Shown piece after piece: positions 45,063-58,089 of a DNA stretch of 64,000 nucleotides. The position numbers and the translations under genes were made by a program. The DNA is taken from positions 1-64,000 of the forward strand of contig JAJEKV010000284.1 in NCBI GenBank assembly GCA_021234155.1, in the 5' to 3' direction. The notes under the pieces were generated by a model. The model was not told the origin of the DNA, did no database searches, and was given only the letters and a program-made list of their open reading frames with translations. The stretch's first letter is position 1. Every line of letters begins with the position of its first letter. The DNA is from Isoetes taiwanensis. Lineage: Eukaryota; Streptophyta; Lycopodiopsida; Isoetales; Isoetaceae.

Positions 45063-46909
45063 GTGGGTGTGGCATATTTGAGTCCTTCAAGAAATGCATG
45101 TGTGATGCCAAACGAGTGTCTATCTTTGGTTCTTCGCATCAATGTGTCTTCTACAAGTTGCCAAGTGATGGATGTCTTCAAGTTTCATGCTCTACAAGCT
45201 CACACACACACATACACACGTATGAAGCAAACTGCTAGTGAGTGTGTCAAGCATGCATACATCTCTTTTATGCCGCCATTTTGTGGCAGTAATGGCATGT
45301 GGACAACGTGGCCATACATGGTTTTCTTAGAAAACCATAAAAAGCTACACCTCAAAAAAACACTACCTTCAAAAACAACACCTTTTTTTTTTTTTTTTTT
45401 TTTTTGAAGGCAAGATATTTTATTAATAATAAATATGGTTTACAAACCTTATTTATAAGCCCCTCAAAAGGCTAGATAGGAAATATTAGCACCACACCCA
45501 AGAGGGGATGAAGGTGAAGAACTATCTAACTATGTACTCAAATAACAGAAACTCTACATCTTCTGTGTTGCTGCTAGTACTACGGCGGACCTACCTCTCT
45601 AAGCTCCTGCTTCTTCCTTCCAACAACACATGCTAAAGGAGTATCCATTATTTTTTCCTCCCATTAGTAGCACTTCAATCCACCTTACCACTTGGGTGTC
45701 CAAATCAATAACCAAAGATAAGAATCTGAGGCTGGTGCAGTCATAACCAGATCAAACAAGGGACTATTCAAGGCCTGAGCCCTTGCTATGCATATGACGG
45801 GCTCCGAGAGAGCAAACTTCATCCCATGCGTTAACTTGGCTTGCACTGTCATCCTTCATCGTGGTACTATAAGAGCCCCTGCACTATCTTCCCACTATGT
45901 CGAACATCCAAGCCTACTTACTAGCATAGGTTAAACCTTTCTAGTGCTCCAACTGTACCCGGTCTCCCACCCAAGGTTCATTTGGAACCTCATCCAATCT
46001 GCCCATTCTTTCACCAGTCTGCAGCATCTGATCTTCCCCCACTGGGACAGGGGACGGCTACCAGCAAGGGAATATCATAGCCCTTATGCATTCCCAAGTG
46101 CAATAGGCTAATGTAGCCACATCCCTCAGGAATACAAAAGAATCTAAGCGGTTCCCTAGTTGTCTACGGGCTCAAAACCAATATCAGAGCACACAACACA
46201 GAAGCCCTAGTATACTCTGTTAAGCACCGGGACTGAAAGATCGTGCTCTAAAACTGTTTATGATCCCTAGCATTAGCAAAACAGAACAGAAACCATAAGC
46301 AATGAACTGCCTCGCATCTGCTAGTCAACACTGCCTTCAAACCATACTCACTAGCAGTAGCACAAAACCGACTCCTTACCTTGTCAAAGCCAGACATCAA
46401 AGCTAGAATACCAAGGCATCGGCCATACCTCAGACTTCAGACCCGATTGCCACTGCTCTGAGTAAACCAAAGAGGAAGAAAGATGATCCGCTAATGCTAA
46501 TGATGATGATGTCGAAGATGCAGCAGCAGCTGATGCTGCTCTTCCAGCCATCTGCACTATACGTGGAGTCTGCAAGGAACGGGCGACCGCCGCCGCCGCC
46601 CTAATCGGCGCCTAGGGTTCGCATCAAGTCCTTCAAAAAAAACACCACCTTAAAAAACAACATCCCTTCAAAAAACCATACCGCCTGAGAAAACAACACA
46701 TCCTTAAAAAAGAAACTACAGCTTCTTAAGAAACTACACATTCTTTAAAAAAAAATCTACGGCTCCCTAAGAAAAGCTACAGCGTATTCTTGAAAAACTA
46801 CACCTCTGTATATCTACGTGTAGGTTTTTTTTCAGATCTTCAAAAAAACAATCCGTATTTTGTTTTTACTGTTGTTTTCGGCCGTGGACCAAATGTTGGG
46901 ATTGTAGTG
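45035..46909 (-). repeat. Right long terminal inverted repeat (interrupted)
   Basis: This is the reverse complement of 23473-24035, ending GATTGTAGTG at 46909, split by a retroelement at 45383-46629. Shared unique parts include CTTTGGTTCTTCG, GCCGCCATTTTGTGGCAGTA and ACCAAATGTTGGG. Confidence 0.85.
45383..46629 (-). mobile_element. Short non-LTR retroelement, about 1.25 kb, with poly(A) tail
   Basis: The plus-strand T-run at 45383-45404 is the tail. The minus strand starts near 46620 with GAACCCTAGGCGCCG and a CGG-rich leader, then a 63-codon frame at 46575-46384 (MAGRAASAAAASSTSSSLAL), then non-coding sequence ending AATAAAATATCTTGCC before the tail. Flanks CCTTCAAAAACAACACC and CCTTCAAAAAAAACACCACC look like an imperfect target duplication. 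No reverse transcriptase, so probably a non-autonomous L1 derivative. Confidence 0.7.
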
Positions 46910-46911
46910 CT

Positions 46912-47055
46912 AGACTCAAACATGCCAAGGTGGCTCAAACATGCCGCCTAGGCTCCAACATGCCACCTAGGCTCAAACATGCCAAGGTGGCTCAAACATG
47001 CGACCTAGGCCCCATAAGCTCAAACACGCCACCTAGGCTGCAACATGCCACCTAT
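46912..47055 (+). repeat. Small 19-bp array outside the right end
   Basis: About seven units in plus orientation directly beyond the terminal repeat. This suggests a partial second element, a rearranged end or an end that was reused. Confidence 0.85.
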
Positions 47056-47674
47056 AATGCACACTGGCATCATGCCGATTCGTAGTCTGGTACACATCTG
47101 CTTTCAGTTAAATCCAGTTTAAGTAGAATCGATGCTCAATTGATGCTCAAGGGATTGAACTAGCACTGCCGATTGCTCAAGATAGAATCATATTTCTGTA
47201 TTCTATCTACATATGAGATAATTTGGCAGAATAATTATGCAGGTATATGAAAAGAAGATATGTATAAGCTGGAAATCCATCTCCCGAATCTGAGGCCCAT
47301 TTCGATTACATAGACAGCCAGTGATAAGGTAATTGAATCCAATAATTTTATGCAAAATCCTATGTTCTTTCTAGATTCTATGATTAATTGCTCGTTTTAT
47401 CCTCTGGAATGAGAAATTGATGCTAGCAAATAGACAGATCACTATGTTCTAATACTAAATAGAAATAGATGTGCTTTGCTATCGCATCAGATTTTCTGTA
47501 TAATGGCAAAGTATATAGGGGTATCGAGCTATATGGAAGTAGAGGAGGAGCTGGAAAAATGAAAATGTGCATAGATAATTTGGCAACTTAAAGAAAAAAC
47601 ATTTTTCTCCATGGTGACATGGCATTCCTTTGGATGGTGTAGCATGTCATATGATGACTAATCATTTTATGCAT
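47056..47674. other. Region without recognisable genes
   Basis: AT-rich; no motif or repeat recognised. Confidence 0.5.
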
Positions 47675-47931
47675 CACGATTTTGAAGACGTGAGAGATTG
47701 GCCGGAATTTTGATAGTCTCCATTTTGCTGTTAGGGATAGTCTCCATTAATAATTTATAAATTTAATTTTCAATTTAGGACGTGTAGAAACTTCCGTAGC
47801 CACCGTACCAAAGAAACATGACTACTTGATAGTCTCCAAAGACACGTCTCCAAGAATGCTTTTGCCGTACTTTATTACTGTATTAGTTACAGTCCAGCGT
47901 AAGCATTGTTAAGCATGCGTTAGGAACTTGT
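47675..47931 (-). repeat. Copy of the receptor-kinase 5' flank
   Basis: It is about 90 percent identical to 16895-17146, same orientation, from CACGATTTTGAAGACGTGAG to GTTAGGAACTTGT, with a small rearrangement after GTTAGGGAT. No receptor-kinase coding sequence adjoins it. Confidence 0.85.
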
Positions 47932-48399
47932 CAATTCTTCAATTTGCACTAGTCAACTTGAAATGCAACAATGGTGGCCTATGGAGTTGATATATGAGTC
48001 TTAATGCCCAATACCTTCTTGCTGCACATAGCACCATTCTTTTATAAAGGTCTAGATATAGCTTATCTAATAATGTTTCTCTCGGCGATGCTTTGCTCTT
48101 CTAACTTCAGAGATTTACTGCATAATCATGGATCCTCTTGAAATGGAATCTTAAATGCAAAGCTTATTTTTGGGGTAGCTTATTGTACTGCTAGAGCACT
48201 CGAGCTGGTTGTTTCTCTTTATCATATGGTTATTGTTATCCTGACAAAAGTGAGGGTTTCGTTTGTGGCATGGTGTATTAAAGTTCTTAGGCTAGGCTAC
48301 TGGTTTTCTGCTTAAATTATAGGTTGTATATACTGGATGAATTTATGCCCTAAAAGATGTGATGTCTGCGACGCTCCCATATCGACCATAAGAGCCAAC

Positions 48400-48930
48400 C
48401 GGAACCAAGATGGAATGCCTTTTGTTTAGCTGGCGGCCATGCGTTGGGATAGGATGCCAAGAGGATGCATCGGTAGTTCAATGTACTGTTAAACAAACCT
48501 TGTAGCCAGGATCACGTTGGTTGAACCTGAGGATAATCAAAGAGACAATGCTCAAGAGTCTCAATGTCTGAAAGACAGAGCGGGCATACTGCAGATATGC
48601 GAGGATCATAGCGATGTCGGAAGGCATTAACCCGCAGGCACCTGTGGATAACCTGCCACCACAGTACAGAGACTTTACGGTGGAACAACCTATCCCAAAA
48701 CCATCGCCATGTATGACACAAAGTGGGCTGTGGAAACTGTAGGTGCCACCCATCTGGCAACTGGAGGGGCTGTGGTGCTAAAAGAAGGCGATATACCGAT
48801 CTGACAAAGTGCTTGCCTTTGTGAATATTTTTATGACAGTTCCATGGCACCCTTTCAGCAACACCAACTTGCACTATAAGAGGCAAATTTTCTGCGACCT
48901 TCTCCCGTAGAGATACATCCCAACGAGATT
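48400..48930 (-). mobile_element. L1 fragment: zinc-binding reverse-transcriptase domain
   Basis: A minus-strand frame contains FHRKVSVLWWQVIHRCLRVN and VCPLCLSDIETLEHCLFDYP, the zf-RVT domain (CPLC...EHCLFDC) at the C-terminus of plant L1 ORF2. No tail was found; it is a 3' coding fragment abutting the plus-strand L1. Confidence 0.8.
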
Positions 48931-50974
48931 GTAATAGGCAGATTGATGCGGGCCAAGCGTATGCTAGGCATGACCGGTGCTATGCTTCCCCATGCGCCCT
49001 GGATGGTGTGCCCTCTTTGCGCTGGAGTAACATCCTGTCTACCTCCATTTCTAATCATTACCTTCAGGTTTTGTCCAGTCAAGGTGCGGTTGCCTCTCGG
49101 CCCTCTAGGACGGTATTCCGTTTGAACACTCGGCTTCTGGCTGATGCGGATTTCTCGGCCCAGTGCCAGGAGTTGCAGCTTGATACCTTTTCATCTCTGA
49201 AGGGTATATCTAGTATGGTGACTGCGTAGGCCAGGGTGAAGCATTTTGCCAAGGTCTTTGGTAGGCAGCATATGCAGCAGGAGCGGCAGGAGTTTCATGG
49301 TCTCTATCAGGAGTTGGAGGAGACATTAGGGAGAATGCAATGTTCCAGCGTATTGTTGCTCTGGAGCAGGTTAAAGTGCAGGAGGTCCGTGTGACGGCGG
49401 CCCTTATTTGGTTGAAGGAGAGGGACACAAGTTCATCGGTATTCTTCAGAGCAGCGGCGATATGCAGCATCTATGGCGTCCCTTGCTTTGCCTGATGGCC
49501 GAATTTTAGACGATCCCGCTGATTTGCAGCGGTATGTGCATGCTCATTTCTCAGGGTTTTTTGCACAGCGCACTCTTCCCTATGAGCAGGAGATGCAGGA
49601 GCTTATTTTGGGGGCTGTTAAGCCATCTATTCAGCCTCACTGGCATGAGAGCTTGGAGCAGGTGCTCTCCAGAGAGGATTTAGCGGAGGCATGTATGTGC
49701 ATGGCCAAGGATAAATGTCCTGGGCTGGATGGCATCCCTGTGGAGTTCTTTCAGACTTATTGGGAGTGGGCTGGTGAGTCTGTGTACCAGGTGTATCTTG
49801 AGTTCTTCTTGATCTTCTCAAATGGGTAGGATCTTGAATACCGCATGCATTTCCTTGATTCCTAAGGTTAAGCGACCTTCTACCATTAATGATTGGAGGC
49901 CTATCTCCTTGTTGTCCCCTCAGTATACAAGATTATTGGCGAAAAGCCCCGCGGGGAGAAGTTGAAGCCGGTGTTGACTTCTTCTATTAGTAAGGTGCAG
50001 TCTGTGTTTGTTTCTGGGAGGAACATTTTGACTAATGTTGCCGCAGCTTATGAGAGCCTTTATTGGGCCAGGAGAACAGATCAAGGCATTGCCTATCTTA
50101 AGCTTGACTTTGCCAAAGCTACGGCGGTGTTCGTTGGGAGTTCTTATCCGCCATGATGTTAGCATTGGTCGTGGTCCACGCTTTATAGAGACGATCATGA
50201 AGCCGCATAGGTCGGCCACCGGACTATGGTGGTGTGCCGGGGTGAACCCTCCACCTTTTTTCTCCTTAAGGCGAGGGATGCGTCGAGGTGCCCTTTGGCC
50301 GTTTTTGTTTATGATTGTGGCGGAGGCCCTGTCTCGATTGTTTTTGGCTGCGCAATGGAGGAGGGGTGGTGGATGGGCTTGGATGCGGGGATGGTAGCCG
50401 CCAGATTATTAACGGTTCAGCCGATGACACTTTCCTCTTCTTGGTGGCGTAAGAGAGGAATCTGCGAGAATGTGAAGGGGTTTCTTTGGATACTTTCTCC
50501 CCGGCCTCGGGCATTCTTGAATTGGGGTAAAAATACGCATTATGGGCCCCGGTGACTCGCCTCCCCTTCTTTGGCTCTATTCCCTTGGAAGGTGCTTCCA
50601 GGTAATGTATGTACTAAGCTGTTGGGTATTCCCTTTGGAGGGGATGTTTCCATGGGGAGGGTGTGGGATGAGATTTTGCAGGGATTGCAGAAACACCTCA
50701 ATTGGTGGAAGGGTAGCAAGTTGTCCAGTACTTTGTAGCACTCATGTGTATACAGCATCTGCGATGTTAGCTCCTGAGGGTAAGATACAGGCTTTGGATA
50801 AGATTGTTCAAAATTTTGTGCGGGGAGGTTGTTAAAGTGGCTTGGTGGAAGTGTCTCCGAGCTCCTGAGGGTAAGATACAGGCTTTGGATAAGATTGTTC
50901 AAAATTTTGTGCGGGGAGGATGGGGACTTGCCCATTCTGGATTTGGCGCTGCATAGTAAGGTATTGGTCTCCAA
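48930..50974 (+). mobile_element. L1-type LINE, 5' portion (split by a CACTA-like element)
   Basis: The frames DADFSAQCQELQLDTFS, MASLALPDGRILDDPADLQR and DKCPGLDGIPVEFFQTYW, then LNTACISLIPKVKRPSTIN and YLKLDFAKA give the linker and reverse transcriptase of L1 ORF2, broken by shifts. The 3' portion resumes at 62632. At the junction the minus-strand copy of the same family (about 28680-28735) has uninterrupted sequence, which proves the split. Confidence 0.9.
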
Positions 50975-51111
50975 CACAAGGCACCCAAAAAATTAACTAC
51001 TATAATTTACCACTAAAAAACCACTATTGGTGTGGTTTTCTATGCAGATTTTTTTATCCTTAATAAAAACCACATATTATTGTGGTTTTTATAATTAGTA
51101 CATAGTTAATT

Positions 51112-54100
51112 ATTTTTTTTTTTTTTTTTTTTTGAAGGAAAGGAAGGATTATATTAATCATAACTTAAGTACATACAAAATAAGGCTCAAAGGCCATATC
51201 AGAGAAAATTAAATATAAACAAAATGACCAATTGTCCATTGGCAACGAGAAAAGTCTGTCAAAGCGGGGATCATCTTCATGACCATATGCCGGGGATGGG
51301 GAGGCAAATTTTGGGAAACCGGTAGGGTAGCTTTGTAAACTGGGGTAGGGGATAAGTTCAGTAGAGAATCCGGGATAGTGGGAAGATCGGGGGAAAAGTG
51401 TGTAGCATTAAGGGGCATTGAAAAGCAAGGGGGCCATCCATTAATCTCGGCCCGGGAGGGGTCGGCAGTGATAACTCTTCAATGGGTACTGGATAATATC
51501 CAATAACACACCACCGCTGACCTCACATACGCCTTTATGGTAGTAATACATAGACCTTAAAGCAAGAGAAGCGCCTTTCGGAAGAAGCGGTTGTTGGCTC
51601 CAATGAACTTGTGGAGAATATGTGCATTGTATGCTTCCTTCACAAAATTTAAGCAAACGTAGCGTAGCTCGATGACTTGACGAAGCGCCCCGAATGGTGG
51701 GTAGGAACATCATCCGGTAGGATTGATCCCCTGAATACCTGAACCACACTGTTCAAAAAGGCTGCAATCCACAAAGGCATTCAAATCAATCAGAGAGTCA
51801 AGATGAATAGTAAAGAAAGTAGACTTGAAGGAGCCCCAATTCAACCAATCCGTATCAAACTTCTCCAATTTAAGGGCTTTATGAGCCATAGCACATCTAA
51901 TAAGTTCAAATTGGAAATTGAGCTTCATCCAATTAAGGTCACACTTCCTGTTTGCCAGAGCCACATTATTCCTATGTTTCCAGACAATCCAGAGGGCTAT
52001 TTGTAGGACTGTGCAATTGACACTGGAATTCTGGAGCTGAAAGAATTGAGAAATACTGGTTATGGAATCGAAATCAGGGATTTTTCAGGCCTCTAACCGA
52101 AGTCAACCATCTCCAAAAGTCTGGATCCTTTGGCAAGTGAAAATGTGTAGCACAGATTCATCATGATTGTTACAGAGCTGGCAGAGGGCACTATGGACAG
52201 TCTTAAAGTTTCTCTTGATCATGTTAGTGTTACTCAGGATAGCATTGTGCAGGATGAGCCAGGAGAACACTTTTATCTTAGGGCAAGCATAGGATTTCCG
52301 GCTAATTTGGAGAATTTTCTTGAAATTCTTGGAAGATAAGCCACGGAGAGAGGCATGCTTTTCGCTTTTCGGGAAGGCATGCATGGTAAATCTTAGAAAC
52401 TTTGTAGGTCCTTTTAACCTTGAAAAACCAATTCAGGGGGGAGTGACTCTCTCCCTTGCCATCTTTGCCTAAGAAAGGGGAGTAGGTGAGCACCACTTTC
52501 TTATAAATCGATCTGTGAGTAGCACCCCCTCCAACTTTCTTCTTAATTATTTCCCAAGGAATCCAATTTTCCTCATCATCAATGAGGTCTTTGACCTGCA
52601 AAATATTAGCGAGTGCCATTTTTTGTAACATGTAGGGTGACAGATAGCCATAGCAGTAGTAGGAGGGAGGGGCCATCACAGGAGACCAGAATATGGAAGT
52701 ATCTCTCACTGAATTAGACAATTTGTCATGAGTAAAGTTAGCAGCCACTTTCTCCCAAGCTTTAAAGATACTTCTAAGGAGAGGAGAAGTATTAGCTGCA
52801 CATTTGAACTCATAGAAAGCGTAACGGGAGCTGGTGCTTAAGGGAGGGACTTCCTAAAGGTTTACTTTTATTAATCGAACCTAATAAAATCCATAGCGGG
52901 GAGATTGGAAACCGAGATGGCTTTCCACACATTTTGGCCCCAAGCACTTGGGCACTGGAGAAATAAGGATTTACATCCCAAGCCCCCGACTTTTTACTAT
53001 GAGTGGTGATCCCAAGCAGAAAGATGTGTACCTTGCCGGATATACTCTTTAATACATTGCTCAATTTTGTTATAGGAAGCCTTGTCGACAATCAAAGCCG
53101 AAGAGAAATAGACATGGCTACTAGCAAGGACAGAGTTGGCAATCAAAATCCTCCCGACCCAGGAGACAAAGAACCCTTAAGGAGGATAAGCTTTTTCGAT
53201 CCTATTAATCGAGCTCGCCAAGCAATCTTATGGGACATGTGAACTGCAAGGGGAGGCCTAAAAAGAGTCGGGTATTGGCCATTGGGAACAAATTTGATGC
53301 CATGTGTATTAAGGTGCGGATACGAGCCATCGGCTAGGATGGAACATTTGGCAAAATTGAGGTGGATCCAGAGCTGACACTAAATTTAGAGATGCAGTCC
53401 ATAAAGTTCTTTATATTGTCATTATATTTCGAGCATAGTAAAGGTATCATCGGCATATTGAAGAATGGAAATTTCGTTTATTGGAATCGGGCATTTGAAG
53501 GCCATGGAGCACACCCTTATCTTGGTAAGAGAGGACCATTTTAGTAAGAATTTCAGCAGCAATTATAAAGAGGTAGGGGAGCAGGGGGCAGCCTTGTCTC
53601 ACCCCTCTTTGAATGTGGAAAAAACAAATAGGAGTCCCATTGACAATAACACATGAAGTGGCATTTTGGTTTAATCCCATAATGAGCTTAGTGAGGGCAG
53701 GGATGAATGCCAATATGGACCATGGCTTTCTCTAAGAATTTCCGGAAATACGGGTCATAGGCCCTTTCGAAGTCCGGCTTGAGGATCTGGGTTTTGTTTG
53801 GTCAATCTATTCGGTCTGCAGAGCCTCATTTGCAGCTATATAGTTATCCAAAATAGATCTGCTGGGAAGAAATGCAGATTGACAGGCATTCACTTTTTCA
53901 TGGAGGTGAACCAAGATTCTACCAGCTATAATCTTAGCTACAAGCTTATATAAAGTTGTAGTCAAGGAGATGGGGCGCCATTCATTGGTTTTAGAAGGGG
54001 ATTCAGTCTTAGGGATGAGGGAGATAACTCCAACATTGAAGGTTGGATAAATAGTAGTGCTGGCTCTCGGACCCCACGAACAAATTGGATGATGTCCTCC

Positions 54101-57005
54101 TTCATAATAGGCCAAAATTCCATAAAGAATTCAGGTTGAAAACCATCTATACCAGGACTCTTTCCATGCTTCATTTTCTTAAGAGTTTCAAAGATTTCAG
54201 GAAGTTCAGGGACTTCAGTCCAGTCATCATCCATCTTATCATTAGGAGGACCAATGATATCAAAGACTTCCTGGATTTTACAGTCTTCTATCAATTCGTC
54301 TTTAAAAAGATTAGTGTAAAAATCAAGGGAAGGCTGAGGCAATTTCCTTCTCATCTGTAAGAGTGGAACCTTGTTTGATTCGGTGGGTGATGGAGTTATT
54401 AACCAACTTTGTTCCTAGCAATTCTAAAGAACATTTTAGAGCTCTCATGATCCAATTGATTGTACATCTTAATTTTACTCCTAAGGGCCATCCCTTTAAC
54501 TTTGGTGTTCTTCAAGAGCTTTGATCTGAATTTCTAATTGTTCCTCTCTCAAATGAAGAGAGTCATCCCTAGGATTGCCTTCAAGATCAGATCTAATATT
54601 CTTGATTTGTTCCAAATTTGGACATTATAGCTTTCCTTTTTTTAGAGCAAGGTCTTTTCCCCATTGTTTCACCAGTCTTTGACTTTCTTCATTTTATCAT
54701 TGAAGCACTTCATGGATTGGTGTTGGCCAATCTTTGGCGAGAGAGAGGTAGAAAGAGGTGAACTCTTGACAAAAAGACTTCATTTGGAGCAGAGAGGTGT
54801 TAAACTTGAAAGGAGTGTTCTTGCTCCTAGGGCTGTTTTTCAGATCTTTAGTGTCAAGGAAGTGTGGTTGGTGATCGAGATGGTGCTAGCTATATCTCGG
54901 TAACAATACAGTTGTCTAGCAGGCTAGCGAGAATTATGGATATAAAATCTGTCTAGCATGCGAAAAATCCTCGATCACCCTTTCTCTTGTTGCTCGAGGG
55001 AGAATTTAGTGTTAGAAGATGGGACATAGATAAGGTCTTGGTTGGACATCCAATTGTCCCGGGAATATCTTTCATTAATGGACATGTTGATTTTGTTGCC
55101 AAGCTTCATATCACTATGAGGGGTATTATTGAAGTCCCCGGTAACCACCGAGTTCTCAATATCTGGCAGTCTTTGGCTCATCCATTGTTGATTTCAAGCC
55201 ACATGGGCTCTCTTTCATGGGGTCGGTTGAGGCATAAATATTAATGAAGGCAACTTGGCGGTCCTTAATTTGGAGGGTGATGAAAGCCATCTGTTGGAAG
55301 GGTGATATAGGTGCTTGATTAACCACGGTTGTACGGAAGGTGGCAATCCCCTTTAGTGCCATCATTTTGGGATATAACAGGGAAGCCATCCCGGGGCGAA
55401 TCCATTCACCCAGATTTTGAGTCAAACTTGGGGAGTCTGTGTTCTTGAATCATAATGATATCTGCCTTGAAATCTCTCACAGTGGCAATAAACCTTCTCC
55501 TTTTAGTGGGGCCTTTGATACCCCTCAAGTTCCAGGTTAAGATCCTCATCTTTGGAGGGTAGGAGAAAGAACCTGAGAGAAGCTTAATAAATAAGACTTA
55601 TGAGACCATGAGGTGAGGCCTTACTTCGAGTATTATAAGTGTGAAGGTTCTCAGTGCTCCCAGGGGACTTAGTTATGGCCCTGCCTTTCATTTTTCCTTT
55701 TAAAGATCTAAGAGATGTATTGGTGATATCATGTAAGGGATTTGCTACTCATATCTTCCTCTGAATCGGTACAATTAGATCTGGTTGACTCTGGTCAAGG
55801 TTGTCCAAGGTGTCAAGGTTCAATTCGCGAGCTTGCGAGGCCATATTCAATACTCTCTTTCGTATTATTATGGTAGGTGGTTTGGACAAAATCACGGTCG
55901 GCCGAGAAGAGGTAGGACTATCTTGTGTTGAGGGATAAAGTCCTTTTGTTGGTCTTGTGTTTGACTTATCACGGGGAGTCAATTTGTGTGCTCGGCAAAC
56001 AAGGGAGTGATCACTTACGGATTAGCTCCATCTCCTTATCTTCAATCTGCTTGCTTGTCAAAAGACACTTTTCATCCACGGCTTGAGGAGACAATCCACG
56101 CTCATCGGGTCCATGTAGACTTTCCATACTTTTTATAGAGTTCGGGCAAGGGGTATGGTGAGAAGGGGAGTGAGTTGACCAATGCGGTGTGGTATGATTG
56201 AGTGGATCTACCGAGAGATCAACAAAGATAGACACGGAGGGGGAGGTGGGAGAGGTGGGAGAGATGGGGGTGCTGGTGTAGGAGAGGTTGAAGAAAGTGA
56301 TCTGTTCCCTGGATGTGCGGTGGTATTTGAGCCAAACTTTGTATGTATCCATCCTTTCCTTGTGGTGTGAGGAGATCATTGAACTCCTCACCAAGATCGA
56401 TTGAAGAACCACAGTAGAATTTTGAATCTGTTACTACAAAGGAGAGGGGAGTATCCCCTTATCGGCGAGTTGACCCGTCTCCACACAGTGAGAGACACGC
56501 TCAAGCAAATTGTGTTGCATATCTTACGTAGCATCATTGACCATGTGTTCCTTATCGGCCAGATTGTGTAGGTTGAGAAGAAGATGGAACATCATCTTGT
56601 ATACCACCATCCTCATTTTGCAATTATTATGACTTTATCATATTGCACCTTTGCGGAGGTTTGTGCTTATCAAAGGTTTTAACCATGGTCGAGGGGTTGA
56701 ATGAAACACCTTTAATGGTGACCCCTTTGTTTAAAACCTTCACACGACCTTTAGCAGGAAAAGAATTCAGATCATGGGATTTGAGAGTCTCTTCAAGTTC
56801 CTTATTGGCTAAGGCAATCTTCTCCTTAATGATTTGTCTCCTTCGAATTCGTCTAGCACTACCATTAATGTTACCACGATTGCGAGCAGTGTCGTGTTCT
56901 ACAGTTGGGGTAGCTTGCTCCACGTCAATTGGTTGGACAGGCATCGGGAAGCACTTTCCTCCTCCATGCAAACGTTTCCTGCAGATCGGACAAGCATGGT
57001 TTATT
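51112..57005 (-). mobile_element. Near full-length degenerate L1-type LINE
   Basis: The plus-strand T-run at 51112-51134 is the tail. Minus strand, 5' to 3': an ORF1-like region near 56971-56627 (RIRRRQIIKEKIALANKELE), endonuclease pieces near 55425-54975 (FINIYASTD, VVTGDFNNTPHSD), the reverse-transcriptase entry GKSPGIDGFQPEFF (about 54170), NEWRPISLTTTLYKLVAKII, GVRQGCPLLPYLFI (about 53600), and the zinc-binding end CQLCNNHDESVLHIF (about 52160). Many stops and shifts. It sits within the CACTA-like element and is a different family from the L1 around it. Confidence 0.88.
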
Positions 57006-57987
57006 GGAGTTGATAATGGTTTTTGATATGGTTTTTAATGCAATAGTGGTAATTCATTATGGTTTTTTAATATACCATGGTTTATCGAATTGGTAGTGGC
57101 TTGTCGTAAGAGTTTTTCAATATTGTTTTCAATGTGATGATGGTTATTCACATTGGTTTCAATTGTGCGAGTTTCTAATACTATTTTAAATTTCATAGTG
57201 ATTATTCATGTTGGTTTTTCTATTACAACATTGATTTATTAAAAATTGGATTATGGTCAATTTAGTGGTTACTCATAAGTTTCACTTAAAAGGGTCGTCA
57301 TTTCATTATGGCTATTAACACAAGAGTCCAAAAGGAAATAGCTATTATAACTAATCGTTACCAGACCACTATAGGTATAATTATTTTTGGGTTGCTCGAA
57401 AGGGCAAACCCTTGTTTGATGGTGTTGTGTGGGGGCTCTTGATTCCCAATTCATGTTGAGTTATTAATGGGGATCACCCAAATGTTGTGGAGCTCCAACG
57501 CTGGCTAGAATCCCCGCTTTTATGACCATAGAACTTTTTTTTTTTTGCAAAATGTAATTAAAGCTCAAAAGACACCATATATCTGATTTAAATGTAGAAG
57601 ACGCAGAAGTTGCAACAGTCTTCAAAGCTTTCAGCTTAGACTGATCATCCATGAGCAGGCGATTGCCTACGATTTTTTAATTTGGATCATCAGTTCTAAC
57701 AAACGTTGTAAGCCAAGAGAATTGTATCCAGTTTAGACATCATAGCAACATTTCATATACACAAGAATGAGCTTGGATAAATCGTAATTATGGCAGAGGG
57801 ACTAGAATTTACTGAAGATTTCTATTAATTTGGCACTTGAAGCATTTATGATGTACTGCCTTAAAGCAGAGGAATATGATCGAAGTATTGAATTCCTTTT
57901 TTCGAGCATCTGGTTGAAGGTGATTATATTGAAGGATGAATGTCCACTTTGAGTGTGGAAATATTTTGTTCAAGACACTTGAGTCAA
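57006..57987. other. Subterminal repeats and unrecognised sequence
   Basis: 57006-57380 is dense in ATGGTTT and GTGGTTATTCA-type motifs like those near the element ends. The rest has only short frames. Confidence 0.5.
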
Positions 57988-58074
57988 TTTCTTTTTTTTT
58001 TTTTTTTTTTTTTTTTGGAAGAACGACAAACTTATTTGAAACTCAAGCCAAAAGCCGGATACAAATCAGAGGGG
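57988..58074 (-). mobile_element. 87-bp 5'-truncated LINE stub
   Basis: A T-run then a short LINE 3' end lies between perfect 15-bp target duplications AGACACTTGAGTCAA at 57973-57987 and 58075-58089. Confidence 0.9.
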
Positions 58075-58089
58075 AGACACTTGAGTCAA

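Larger units (their letters stand above)
23473..46909. mobile_element. Giant CACTA-like element with long TIRs and minisatellite arms, 23.4 kb
   Basis: The left end CATTACAACCCCAACATTTG and the reversed right end CACTACAATCCCAACATTTG start terminal inverted repeats that stay alignable (roughly 85-90 percent by eye) for more than 500 bp (23473-24035 against 46909-45035, the right one interrupted by a 1.25-kb retroelement). Both arms continue into inverted arrays of one 19-bp unit. CACTA elements begin CACTA and carry subterminal repeats that bind transposase. No transposase was recognised, so it is non-autonomous or composite. A 3-bp target duplication is not evident (AAC left, CTA right). The interior holds LINEs, MITEs and gene fragments. 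Confidence 0.7.

Noticed and set aside
23473-46909. CACTA transposase inside the giant element
   Set aside because: No DDE/TNP2-type motif was seen in either strand of the non-LINE interior.
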